From: Adhaeribacter soli | Lineage (GTDB): Bacteria > Bacteroidota > Bacteroidia > Cytophagales > Hymenobacteraceae | NCBI RefSeq assembly: GCF_008727925.1 | Contig: NZ_VTWT01000011.1 | Coordinates: 1-64,000 of the forward strand | Reading direction: 5' to 3' | DNA length: 64,000 bases | Shown here: positions 52,372 to 60,854 of the stretch, piece by piece | How positions within the stretch are numbered: position 1 is the stretch's first letter | Layout of the letters: every line of letters starts with the position of its first letter | Translations under genes and position numbers: made by a program | The notes under the pieces: generated by a model | Database searches by the model: none | Seen by the model: the letters and a program-made list of their open reading frames with translations, nothing else | What the model was told of the DNA's origin: nothing

Positions 52372-52564
52372 CGAGCGGGACGCTCGCGCCAGCGACCTTT
52401 ACTTTTGGCGGAATAACTGTCTGGTGCGGACCCGATGCTGGTGTGAGTGTTGCTGGTGGCATTTAGACACGAGCCGGAGGCTCGCGCTAGCGACCTTTAT
52501 TTTTTTGGAATGATAGTGCTGGTGCTGATGCGAGCATGATGCTGGTGCGAGCCTCCGGCTCGTA
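52372..52564. repeat. REP elements on the left flank of RAYT-2
   Basis: CGAGCG/CGCTCG with loop GGA (52372-52386), CGAGCC/GGCTCG with loop GGA (52470-52484), and the inverted copy with loop TCC (52548-52562), which is the core of the left 25-bp inverted repeat (52540-52564). GACACGAGC and GCGACCTTTA recur around the first two. This family differs from the RAYT-1 REPs. Confidence 0.85.
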
Positions 52565-52575
52565 TCCTTTTACCT

Positions 52576-53121
52576 TCAGGCCAAGTCAATTTCCAGCAAT
52601 CCTTTTCCTCCACTGTAATCGATGGCACTGCTGTATTTCCAATGGTGGGGTTCGGAAACAAAACCAGCTACTACCGGATTTTGGTGCGTGTATTCGATCT
52701 TTTGGTCGATCACTTCCGGGCTCCATAATTCGATTGGGTGGTTGTGGTGTTGCCAAAACTGCCGGAGTTTAGAATTGCTGTTTTTCGATGCGGCTTTTTC
52801 CATCATCCAGAGCAACCATTCTTTCCGGCTTTCCTGGCTGTTTTCGGCGATTGCTTTTTGTAGTTGTCTGGAAGTAAACGTTTTGAATTCTTTAAGCAAT
52901 TCGCCCGGGTTATTATGCTTCGCTCTGAAAACCAGATGAACGTGGCTGGGCATGACACACCAGGCGTAAATTTCCATGCCTTTCTGCTTCCGGCTGTAAT
53001 CCAGGCTTTCCAGTAAAACGGTAAAGTATTCATCCCGGATAAATACGTCGATCCAGTAGACCACCGCGAAACTTACAAAGTACAAGCCTTCCTGGTTATA
53101 GAATTTATATTTGCGACTCAT
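52576..53121 (-). CDS. REP-associated tyrosine transposase (RAYT-2)
   Basis: The 181-residue Y1/HUH transposase has H60 and H62 in PSHVHLVF and catalytic Y144 in EYTHQNPVVAGFV. It aligns with RAYT-1 along its length but is clearly diverged. Both flanks carry its own CGAGCC-GGA-GGCTCG REPs; the two nearest copies form a perfect 25-bp inverted pair (52540-52564 and 53174-53198), so gene and flanks together resemble a mobile unit. It is intact. Confidence 0.9.
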   Translation of the reverse strand: MSRKYKFYNQEGLYFVSFAVVYWIDVFIRDEYFTVLLESLDYSRKQKGMEIYAWCVMPSHVHLVFRAKHNNPGELLKEFKTFTSRQLQKAIAENSQESRKEWLLWMMEKAASKNSNSKLRQFWQHHNHPIELWSPEVIDQKIEYTHQNPVVAGFVSEPHHWKYSSAIDYSGGKGLLEIDLA

Positions 53122-53173
53122 GCAGATGTTGTTTTAGTTGCGTTAAACCAAATACGGCGTACCATGGAAAAGG

Positions 53174-53198
53174 TACGAGCCGGAGGCTCGCACCAGCA
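53174..53198. repeat. Right 25-bp inverted repeat of the RAYT-2 unit
   Basis: These 25 bases, including the REP CGAGCC/GGCTCG at 53176-53190, are the exact reverse complement of 52540-52564. The outer bases add a near match of six more. Confidence 0.85.
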
Positions 53199-53340
53199 GA
53201 TTTAGCTGCCGGGGTGGGGTCAACTCTACCGGAATCCATAATCAGCATTCAGCCTAATTTAATTATCAGGTTTGCAAAATAAAATAACCCCGTGTTCTGA
53301 ATTTTACTACCTTATTCCTGAATTAAACTACTGAAAAACC

Positions 53341-53814
53341 ATGATCGATAAAACCATTTACCCGCTCGAAGAATTTCCGAAACATGTAGCCAGTCTGACC
53401 CCACGCCAATGGCACCAGGTTTTTGAGTTTATTCCCCAAATTGAACGAACGGAGGAGTTCGGTTCGTACGGCGGTGGCCGGCAGATCGCGCCGGGCTTTG
53501 TGCTGGCTTCTTATCATACCAGTTCAAATCTGGCTAGCAGTTTCATGAGGACGATGTACAGCCTGAGCCTGGTAATTAACTTCGACTGGAGCCATTGGAA
53601 GGAAGGCGAACGGATGATCGATTCAAAGAATTTTAAAGGGCAGGATACCATAACGCTGCTGAAACTACTAACGGCCATTATCCGCAACGACCGGTTTTGC
53701 GAAGGGTATCTGGATGGCAAGTTTTATGATGGAACCGTCCTGGCCATTTTAAAGGAATTAAAAGGCCGGGTAAACGAGGAACAGCCTTCGGAAAAAACTG
53801 ATAGTGCCCGCTAA
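53341..53814 (+). CDS. DUF6508-like protein
   Basis: The 157-residue protein matches, as far as I recall, the DUF6508 family: a helical domain with IRNDRFCEGYLDGKFYDGTVLAILKELKG near the end and FVLASYHTSSNLASSFMRTMYSLSLVINFDW in the middle. It has no signal peptide and no catalytic motif I can name. It is followed directly by an SDR gene (1-bp gap), so the two are likely in one transcript. Function unknown. Confidence 0.6.
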   Translation: MIDKTIYPLEEFPKHVASLTPRQWHQVFEFIPQIERTEEFGSYGGGRQIAPGFVLASYHTSSNLASSFMRTMYSLSLVINFDWSHWKEGERMIDSKNFKGQDTITLLKLLTAIIRNDRFCEGYLDGKFYDGTVLAILKELKGRVNEEQPSEKTDSAR

Positions 53815-53815
53815 A

Positions 53816-54475
53816 ATGGCCTTCCGGGTAATAATTACCGGCGCTACCGGCATGGTGGGCGAAGGCGTGATGCACGAATGTCTGCAGGACCAGGAAATTT
53901 CGGAAGTATTACTCATTAACCGGCGGGCTTCCAGCCATCAGCACCCTAAATTAAAAGAAGTAATCGTTCCGGATTTCCTGCATTTCAGAAACGTAGCGGT
54001 AGATTTCAAAAACTACGATGCCTGCTTTTTTTGCCTGGGCGTTTCTTCGATGGGCATGAGCAAAGCCGATTATGAGAAATACACGTACGACTTAACCCTG
54101 GAAGTTGCCCGGACCATGGCCGCACAAAACCCGGATATGACCTTCTGCTACGTAACCGGCGCGGGTACCGACAGTTCGGAAAAAGGCCGTTCGCACTGGG
54201 CACGGATAAAAGGTAAAACCGAGAACGAGCTGCTGAAGCTGTTTAAAAACGCGTATATGTTCCGGCCGGCTTTTATTCAGCCTACGCCCGGCCTGAAAAA
54301 CACGAGCAAGTATTACCGGTATATAAAATTCCTGGAACCGGTTTTAAAAGGGCTTTTTCCGAATTACATTTGTACGCTCCGGGAAGTAGGGCAGGCCATG
54401 ATCAAAGCAATGAAGAAAGGTTATTCTAAACCGATCTTGGAAGTTCCGGACATCAAAGCTTTGGCGCATTCTTAA
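53816..54475 (+). CDS. Atypical short-chain dehydrogenase / NAD(P)-binding protein
   Basis: The 219-residue protein has the nucleotide-binding motif ITGATGMVGEGVM (about 7-19) of extended/atypical SDRs and SSEKGRSHWARIKGKTENELLK containing the catalytic Ser and Lys-like positions. The active-site Tyr of YxxxK cannot be located with certainty. Similar proteins act as NAD(P)H-dependent epimerases or uncharacterised reductases. The ATG at 53816 is used; a GTG four codons upstream overlaps the previous gene. Confidence 0.8.
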   Translation: MAFRVIITGATGMVGEGVMHECLQDQEISEVLLINRRASSHQHPKLKEVIVPDFLHFRNVAVDFKNYDACFFCLGVSSMGMSKADYEKYTYDLTLEVARTMAAQNPDMTFCYVTGAGTDSSEKGRSHWARIKGKTENELLKLFKNAYMFRPAFIQPTPGLKNTSKYYRYIKFLEPVLKGLFPNYICTLREVGQAMIKAMKKGYSKPILEVPDIKALAHS

Positions 54476-54492
54476 ATCTAAAAACGCAACCT

Positions 54493-54837
54493 GTGAAAAT
54501 CGTTTTAAGCAAATTGATGTTTTTGACAATTCCCGTTATTTTGGCAAGCTGCAACCTGCCCAATAATCCGGAAAACCCCGAGATGCAGCAGGAAGAAGTG
54601 AAGTCCCAAACCGATTTCATTTCCGGAAAAGTAACGGAGATCCAACCGGGCAAAGACGGCTATACCGCCCGGATCAAAACGGCCGAAGGTCAGGAATACC
54701 TGGCTACCGTCAGCCATGCCAATTTAACCGACCCCACCACATACCGTGCGGTAACCGTTGGCGAAACCGTCCGGGTAAAAGGGGATCATTGGGAAATGGA
54801 AAACCAGCAGCATATTACGGTTCGGGAATTAAAGTAG
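54493..54837 (+). CDS. Small lipoprotein
   Basis: The 114-residue protein has a lipoprotein signal (VILASC), an acidic linker (NNPENPEMQQEE) and a small beta-rich domain (about 40-112) reminiscent of an OB fold: SGKVTEIQPGKDGYTARIKTAEGQEYLATV, GETVRVKGDHW. The start is a GTG at 54493. It lies 17 bp after the SDR stop and may belong to the same transcript. The function is unknown. Confidence 0.7.
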   Translation: MKIVLSKLMFLTIPVILASCNLPNNPENPEMQQEEVKSQTDFISGKVTEIQPGKDGYTARIKTAEGQEYLATVSHANLTDPTTYRAVTVGETVRVKGDHWEMENQQHITVRELK

Positions 54838-55052
54838 TTTTTTGAAGGAATGGCTTAATTTCCCTTTCATTTTCCTTTCCAGTTTACTTCTCGCGCCTGA
54901 AAAATAAGGATGCTTTTAACTATGCTTTTCCGGAACTATTCATCCGGAAATTTCCTGCCGGGGATGTATAAATCCCTGCTTCTGCCATTTCAAAAATGCG
55001 GGGCAATTAAACAGATTAATTATTAGAATTTGCTTGACGGGGAATTTGATTG

Positions 55053-55102
55053 ACGGGATTTGTAATCCCGTATTAACCGAGCCGTGGGATTTGTAATCCC
55101 AC
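55053..55102. repeat. Two REPs of the RAYT-1 family
   Basis: ACGGGATT/AATCCCGT (55053-55071) and GTGGGATT/AATCCCAC (55084-55102), each with TGT loops, share the GGATT-TGT-AATCC core of the RAYT-1 REPs but lie 14 kb from the gene. They are part of the 1064-bp gene-free stretch between the small lipoprotein and the MFS gene. Confidence 0.8.
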
Positions 55103-55230
55103 TTTCTAAAAATTAATCTGGTAATGCACCAGTAGGAAAAGCAGGAATGGATACGGCAGCCTGGTGTCCGGTGAGGGCACCGGCAACAGTAAAAAGTTTC
55201 CTCGGCGTTGCTCGGAATGACCAGCTTTTC

Positions 55231-55280
55231 TCCTTATTATGACGGCTATGGTGTTTTCACCATAGCCGTCATAATAAGGA
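55231..55280. repeat. 23-bp perfect inverted repeat with TTTT loop
   Basis: Arms 55231-55253 and 55258-55280 are exact inverted copies with a four-base loop and contain GACGGCTATGGTG. Partial copies occur near 37290, 55426, 59703 and 59888. The hairpin is long and could act as a transcription or mRNA boundary. Confidence 0.85.
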
Positions 55281-55289
55281 ATTTTATTG

Positions 55290-55410
55290 GGTCATCCTGA
55301 GCGAAGCCGAAGGAACTATCGCATACCGAACCCGAACGAAAGGCATTTTTTGCTACGCTCAAATGCCATAGGAGTAACCAATAGTTTCTTCGACAAGCTC
55401 AGAATGACCT
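55290..55410. repeat. Dispersed repeat element B, copy 3
   Basis: It matches 9680-9805 through AACTATCGCATACCGAACCCGAA, GAAAGGCATTTTTTGCTACG and TCAAATGCCATAG, and ends TTCTTCGACAAGCTCAGAATGACC-like. It is shorter than the other copies. Confidence 0.75.
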
Positions 55411-55901
55411 CATTTTTTCTTAGCCTGACGGCTATGGTGAAAACACCAACAACGGCGGGCGACTTGGCTGTCATCGCAACTTTTTGAAATTTTAAACCAA
55501 AATTTTCTCCACTCGGGATGATGAAATAAAGTAGCTTAGCCTGAAAGCTATGGTTAAAAGATCAGCTTCAGGCCAGATCCTGGTCAGCTCTTCAACCTGG
55601 TCTGTGGCGCACAGTCCGGAGCACGGCCGGAAAAAAATGCAGGAAAGCTCACGGCAGCAAGGTGGTCTGTGCAACACTTACGGTAAACGGTTTCCCCGAC
55701 AAGCCCAGCATGACCTGCTTTTGTTTTTAACCTGACGACTATGATCAATGGACCCGCTTCTGTCAAGATCCGGATCTGTAAATCTGGAGCAGCTAAATTT
55801 TTGTAATTCCATATCTGCAGATCCCGGCTTGTAAGCCTGAATCCTGAAAATCCTTCCATCCTGTAAATTGGCTCCGCCGAACTTCGTTTCTGATCCGATC
55901 T

Positions 55902-57035
55902 TTATTTCTCCAGCTGGAAGAACAACTGGGAAATAGGGATCAGCATTATGCCGCAAAAAGCAAACGTGATAAACGAGACTTTCAGGTTAAAGGCGTGCGC
56001 AAGGTACCCGATCATGGGCGGACCCAGCAGCATGCCTACAATGCCAAACGTTGCAATTAACGAAACAGCAATGCCGGGCGAATAGGTTTTAGAGGTGCCG
56101 GCCAGCGTGTAGGTTAAAGGAATTACGGCGGCGGTGCCAAAACCAACGAGGGAGAAACCGATCATGGCGGGCCAGAAACTTGGGAAAAGAATGGCCAGCA
56201 AAATGCCCGAAAAGATAAAGATCGCACTCATGATATACGCATTCGCCATCCCAATTTTATCGATGATGCGGTCGGAGAGGAAGCGGGAAGTGGCCATGAA
56301 GACCATGAAGGTGAGGTAACCGGCCGTGAAAATTTCTTCTTGAATTACCTGCTGGAAATAAATGCCGCTCCAGTCGAACATGCCGCCTTCGCACACCATG
56401 GCAAAGAAGGCCAGCAAGCCCAGGTACAAAATAAAAGGTTCAGGTTTCTTGAAAGTTAGCTTGTTGCCGGAAGTAGCCCTGTCGTTACGGAGCAAATACC
56501 GGTAAGCCAGCAAAGCGGTTAAAGTGGTAATGCCGGTAACCATAAGCAAGTGCGGAATAATGGTAACTTTCAGCGAAACCAGCAACGTGGTAAAACCCAC
56601 GCCCACAATGCCGCCGGTGCTCCAGAGGCCGTGAAAACCGCCGTTTATTTTCCGTCCGTAAAGGTTCTGCAGGTTAATGGCCTGGGTATTTATTGAAATA
56701 TTCAGTACCCGCATGAATAAAGCGTACAGCACCAGGGCAAACACCAGAAACGTGGCCGAATTGGCAAAAGCGATCAAACTAAGGCAAAGTGCGTTCAGAA
56801 TAAAACCAACGGTTAAAGGTATGCGGGTTTCGTATTTGGTTACCAGCCAACTGGAAAGCGGTAAACCCGCCATGGAAGCCACCGGCATCGCAAACAAAAT
56901 GCTGCCCAATTCGGCTTCGTTCAGGTCTAAAGCGGCGGCAATGGTGGGGATGCGGGAAGTCCAGCTGGAAAAGCTGAAACCGGCCAGAAAGAAAAAGGTA
57001 CTCAGGGCAATTCGCTGGTTGCGTAAAGAAGGCAT
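55902..57035 (-). CDS. MFS transporter
   Basis: The 377-residue protein has about twelve membrane segments and general features of the major facilitator family, similar to the YbjJ-like group, with LSSWLVTKYETR between segments 2 and 3. The substrate cannot be read from the sequence. It is a single gene on the minus strand with repeat-rich flanks. Confidence 0.85.
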   Translation of the reverse strand: MPSLRNQRIALSTFFFLAGFSFSSWTSRIPTIAAALDLNEAELGSILFAMPVASMAGLPLSSWLVTKYETRIPLTVGFILNALCLSLIAFANSATFLVFALVLYALFMRVLNISINTQAINLQNLYGRKINGGFHGLWSTGGIVGVGFTTLLVSLKVTIIPHLLMVTGITTLTALLAYRYLLRNDRATSGNKLTFKKPEPFILYLGLLAFFAMVCEGGMFDWSGIYFQQVIQEEIFTAGYLTFMVFMATSRFLSDRIIDKIGMANAYIMSAIFIFSGILLAILFPSFWPAMIGFSLVGFGTAAVIPLTYTLAGTSKTYSPGIAVSLIATFGIVGMLLGPPMIGYLAHAFNLKVSFITFAFCGIMLIPISQLFFQLEK

Positions 57036-57310
57036 GCTATTAAAAAATCAAAGGGCAAAGGTAGGGGAAATCCTGCAGGGCTGTTTATTGGGGTTCCGTT
57101 TAGTATCCGGAGGTTACTTCATTTACTTCTGCAGCGGGCGAATGGTTTTTAACCGGAAAAGCATAGCGTTTTAATGGAAGGAAGTAAAAAAGACATTGAA
57201 ATCTGGATATAAGTATCTGGACTGAAAATATGCAAGGCTCTGTAACGAACTGAGGTTACGCAAGGAATAAGTTCACTAATGAAGTTTGATTCTTTCTCCA
57301 ATCAGGAAAT

Positions 57311-57450
57311 CATTGCCGTCTGCTTTAGCTGACGGATTTCAAGCAAACAGTTTAGTGGCCTTAGCCTAACCAATTTTTTGGCTCATGAAAAGTTTGGCTA
57401 AAGCCTTATTTGCTGTCTTGTTTAACCGTCAGCTAAAGCAGACGGCAATG
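57311..57450. repeat. MITE-like element, copy 2
   Basis: Perfect 25-bp inverted ends (57311-57335 and 57426-57450) are identical to those of the 12464-12582 element, and the interior shares TTTGGCTAAAGCCTT. It is 21 bp longer than copy 1. It lies in the 523-bp gap between the MFS gene and the desaturase gene; otherwise the gap is empty. Confidence 0.85.
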
Positions 57451-57530
57451 AAATCCAATACCTTAAAACTGTGAATAGGATTGGCTTCTGAGGGAGGATT
57501 TCCTGAGTCGTAAGCTCAGCGTTTACAAAA

Positions 57531-57556
57531 AACGGCCGGATGTACATCCGGCCGTT
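57531..57556 (-). terminator. Terminator of the desaturase gene
   Basis: AACGGCCGGATG / CATCCGGCCGTT with a two-base loop is followed by TTTT on the minus strand. It overlaps the region just after the stop codon. Confidence 0.85.
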
Positions 57557-57558
57557 CT

Positions 57559-58632
57559 CTATTTACTTACCACTACTTCCAGTTCTTCTTCTGCTTTTAA
57601 AGCAGCCTGGGCGGCCTGGTATTTGGCCAGCTGGTTTTTCAGGAAAAGCGGTTTAGAATCGCGGTAAGAAGAAACGGCTCCGACCTTGTGCAGCAGGTAA
57701 ATATAATTCCAGGCCAGGTCTATCTGGTAAGGCAGGAAACCGGCGCGGGCGCTTCCCGGGTAAAGGTGGTGGTTGTTGTGCCATTCGCCGGAAAAATAGC
57801 CGGGCCGCGTCTGGTTAACGGAAAGGTTGCTCCGGTCGAAATCGATCCCGTCCTGGTGTTTTGCCTGACCATTGCCATGGCCGGTGTAATTAAAAGCCCG
57901 CACCAGTACGAACCAGAATAAAGCGCCGCCGAATAAGGCACAGGCCAGGCCGTGGCCGCCCATTAAGTAAAAAGCCCCGTACCAGAACGACCAGTTCAAC
58001 AGCCAGAGGCCAATAGTGTACAACGGGGAAGCTATGGAACCCCATTTCTGGTATTGCTTATAGCTGTTGATCTTTACCCCGGAATGGCTGAGAAAGTGCG
58101 TGGCTTTTTTATAGTTCTCTTCGCTCAGGTTCTTGGAAATACTGTGGTGATTTACATCCGAAAGCATGCAGTACATAATGCCGGCATGCGCATTATACGG
58201 GTCGCCGGGTTCTTCCACTTTTACGTGGTGCACGTGGTGGGAAACCACGTACATTTCTTCCGGAAACGTGCGGAGCACCAGGTTCTGGGTAATAAAACGC
58301 CATACCGGGTGGCTGAATGTGAATGCTTTGTGGGTGCAATACCGGTGGAACCAGATGGTGCCGTGCGTGCTCATAATAACCATGCTGTAAAGCACGGCAG
58401 CTCCTAAAAGCCAGAACGAAAAGTAGTGGAACAGGAAAACGAATACAAATGGAAGCATGCACACGGCCATCACCCAGCTGATGAGCGAGATCCAGTTGCG
58501 TTTGTCTTTAAATATGTTGATCCGGGAAAAGGCTTCGGAATACAGTTGTTTAATGGAGGGGGTAACTAATTTACCTTCAGCGTTTTTCCAGCCGTATGCC
58601 GGTTCCTGCAGGATTTCATCAATAAATGCCAT
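57559..58632 (-). CDS. Acyl-CoA / fatty acid desaturase
   Basis: The 357-residue membrane protein has the three histidine boxes of delta-9-type desaturases: HGTIWFHRYCTHKAF, HHVHH and GEWHNNHHLYPGS, with four membrane segments around them. It would introduce a double bond into membrane acyl chains with di-iron chemistry. Its length and motif order match the stearoyl-CoA desaturase group found in bacteria. A terminator follows. Promoter not identified. Confidence 0.9.
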   Translation of the reverse strand: MAFIDEILQEPAYGWKNAEGKLVTPSIKQLYSEAFSRINIFKDKRNWISLISWVMAVCMLPFVFVFLFHYFSFWLLGAAVLYSMVIMSTHGTIWFHRYCTHKAFTFSHPVWRFITQNLVLRTFPEEMYVVSHHVHHVKVEEPGDPYNAHAGIMYCMLSDVNHHSISKNLSEENYKKATHFLSHSGVKINSYKQYQKWGSIASPLYTIGLWLLNWSFWYGAFYLMGGHGLACALFGGALFWFVLVRAFNYTGHGNGQAKHQDGIDFDRSNLSVNQTRPGYFSGEWHNNHHLYPGSARAGFLPYQIDLAWNYIYLLHKVGAVSSYRDSKPLFLKNQLAKYQAAQAALKAEEELEVVVSK

Positions 58633-59198
58633 AAATGCTGTTTCGTGTGCCCAAGGCCGGTTTTAAATTGCCGGGTCGGGCACCTTGTGGATCTTAAAGG
58701 ATGAACTTGCGGACGCTTTAAGATTTGAATAATTAAATAGATAAGGCGAATTGATTAAGGACGCGTTACCTGGCAAAATAAGGTAACGCCTGGCAGGCTG
58801 CTTAGCTTTATTGCAATTGTTTCTGTCATTTGCTTACAGGTAGGTTCGGGTATAAACCGGGAAAGCTGTAAACGCGGGCAGGGTAGTAAATAATAGAACG
58901 AGGGTTTGTAAGCTATTAGTTCTAAAGGTACCGTTTTAAATTTCAAATCAAAGAATAAAAGGTACGCTTAAAAATTTTTAGAGCGCTGTTTTTCATCACA
59001 GCTTTGCTACTTACCGGTATGGTTTTGGTTGGATCTTTTTGCGGGTATACGGGGCTTTCTCGGAGTAGTTCATTTACCATTAGTTGACTCAAAAAGGAGG
59101 GTAATCCGATTTTAATTAAAGGGCCGGTAAAGAATAATTAAGCGACAGCGAAATTAAATAGCTTCGGTTTAAGTTATACCTTTGGTAAATCTTACGCC
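58633..59198. other. Gene-free stretch before a small ORF
   Basis: The 566 bases contain no convincing coding frame and no strong repeat. TACCTTTG at 59177-59184 matches TAnnTTTG and sits 15 nt before the ATG at 59199. Confidence 0.45.
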
Positions 59199-59384
59199 AT
59201 GCACTTGAACGAAGAAGAATTTAACGAAAAGTGGACCGGAGCCCTGGATGCTGCCGTTTGTGCCATGGCCGAAAGCCCGGAAATTGATCCGGAGAAGTTC
59301 TTCAGCATGGTCTGCATTCTGGAAAACCTTCAGTATTTCAGCCCGGTAATTTTCAGCGCACTTAAAAAGAACGTGCAGGAATAA
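59199..59384 (+). CDS. Small acidic protein of unknown function
   Basis: The 61-residue product (MHLNEEEFNEKW start) is predicted to be helical and acidic, with no transmembrane segment or motif. A TAnnTTTG promoter element precedes it closely and codon use resembles coding DNA, but there is no known family. Start ATG at 59199. Confidence 0.55.
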   Translation: MHLNEEEFNEKWTGALDAAVCAMAESPEIDPEKFFSMVCILENLQYFSPVIFSALKKNVQE

Positions 59385-59494
59385 TTGTCTGAAAACAAAT
59401 TATTGGTGCGCTATAAATTATGAACCGGCGGTACTACCTTTCGCCGGTGTTGCGTGTTTTTACTATAGCAGTAAGGTTAAATACCGGAGCCCCC

Positions 59495-59662
59495 GTAGAG
59501 ACGTAATATATTACGTCTTTCACAGCATTGTGACAGTATTCTACGTCTTTCACAGCATTGCGACAAATTATCATATCTGGTCTCAACCGGTGCTAGTTGC
59601 ATTTGCAACTTAATGCCGCTGTTTGTACCCCGAAAGGAGACGTAATATATTACGTCTCTACA
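59495..59662. repeat. GTAGAGACG-type inverted repeat pair
   Basis: The palindrome beginning GTAGAGACGTAATATATTAC at 59495 has its mirror near 59637-59662. Two TTCTACGTC/CTTTCACAGCATTG-like repeats lie between. The same GTAGAGAC family occurs at 2171-2211. This is part of the 732-bp gap before the DinB-like gene. Confidence 0.7.
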
Positions 59663-59734
59663 GTCCGAAATCATAATAAATTTCCTTCCTGCCGTTGTTG
59701 GTGTTTTCATTATAGCCGTCAGGCTAATTATAAA

Positions 59735-59875
59735 AGGCGGTCATTCTGAGCTTGTCGAAGAAACTTATGGAGATTACAATGACAAAGCGAGCGTAGCAAG
59801 GTTTGTCTTACTGTTAAATTTTAGATATACGGCACCATAAGTTCCCTCGACTGGCGCTCGGGATGACGTAATAAA
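59735..59875. repeat. Mixed repeat, distant copy of families A and B
   Basis: It begins CATTCTGAGCTTGTCGAAGAAA, continues with CGAGCGTAGCAAGG, and ends CTCGGGATGACG. A TGACGGCTATGGTG half of the 55231 hairpin follows at about 59888. Confidence 0.55.
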
Positions 59876-60000
59876 TTAGCTTAGCCTGACGGCTATGGTG
59901 TTTTCTTCAGCAACCATACTTCAGCCTGCTTTTACCCGATAATTACTTCTTTATGAAACACTAAAGCCATTTCATCCTAATAATACCCATTCATTAAGTA

Positions 60001-60036
60001 AAAGAAGCCGCTTCCGGTGCAGGGAGCGGCTTCTTT
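60001..60036. terminator. Terminator near the end of the DinB-like gene
   Basis: A 15-bp stem (60001-60015 with 60022-60036, one mismatch) with T runs in both directions lies 80 bp past the stop of the DinB-like gene (60117). It can serve transcripts from the minus strand and, in the other direction, those from upstream. Confidence 0.7.
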
Positions 60037-60116
60037 TATTTTTTTGCTGAAAAGAATACGCTTTAACCTAATGGGAAATAAAGGGGCGAAAGAACCGGCA
60101 AGGCTGGCTTCAAAAG

Positions 60117-60593
60117 CTACTTCCAGGTACCCAGCAATCTTCGCAATATAATTATTTCGCCAATGTGGTAGGCATTGTGTTCGGCTACCAGAAGCGCTTC
60201 GCGGAACAGGTTCTGACCTTCGCCGTGCGCCAAGGGTTTATACAAATCATTGGCCGGGTCCTGTATCAGTTCAACCATGGTTTCTACGCCTTTCAGGATA
60301 GCGTTTATGCTCTTGTCAAGGGCAGCCTGATCGGCTGGCGCATTTTCTTTCGGCCAGTAATCTTCGGGCCAGTTCAGGTATTTGTAGTCCGGGTTTCGGC
60401 AGAATTCCAGGATATCGTAAAGGGTAAGGCGCATGTGTTCGATCAGTTTCCAAAGCGTGTAAGGCAGGTGTTCGATTGGTTTGCCGGCATCTTCTGCTTT
60501 TATTCCTTTCAGCAGTTCGCCAATAGGCTGATAAGCCAGATTTCCCTGCAACAGCTTAACCAATTGCTCCCGTACTACCTGATCCTGTTTCAT
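60117..60593 (-). CDS. DinB-superfamily protein
   Basis: The 158-residue protein is a four-helix DinB-fold protein. Metal-ligand candidates are His in LIEHMRLTLYDILEF and the two His in AEHNAYHIGEIIILRR. It is unrelated to DNA polymerase IV (DinB) despite the name. Relatives are thiol S-transferases or metal-dependent hydrolases. Single gene with its own terminator. Confidence 0.83.
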   Translation of the reverse strand: MKQDQVVREQLVKLLQGNLAYQPIGELLKGIKAEDAGKPIEHLPYTLWKLIEHMRLTLYDILEFCRNPDYKYLNWPEDYWPKENAPADQAALDKSINAILKGVETMVELIQDPANDLYKPLAHGEGQNLFREALLVAEHNAYHIGEIIILRRLLGTWK

Positions 60594-60778
60594 GCTATAA
60601 ACTTCCTTTTTAAAGTGGCCATTTAAATTAACCGGAAAAGGAGAGAAGGGTTTTTTCGGAAAAAAAGATACCGATTTTTATTTAGGAACTAAACTCCTTG
60701 AAAAACTACTGGCTAAAAGAACCGGATCGGTTTTCAGCTAATTAAAAGATATTCCTTTACAGCTATCCAGGAAAAAAG

Positions 60779-60807
60779 AAAAGGGCAGCTAACTTAGCTG
60801 CCCTTTT
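60779..60807 (-). terminator. Terminator of the lyase gene
   Basis: AAAAGGGCAGCT / AGCTGCCCTTTT with a short loop, preceded on the plus strand by a long A/G run, so the minus strand sees a T-rich tail. It lies 48 bp past the stop codon. Confidence 0.85.
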
Positions 60808-60854
60808 CGGAGTTGTTGCAATTTTGATCCTGCCGGATTCCTCGGGTGAGGGAT

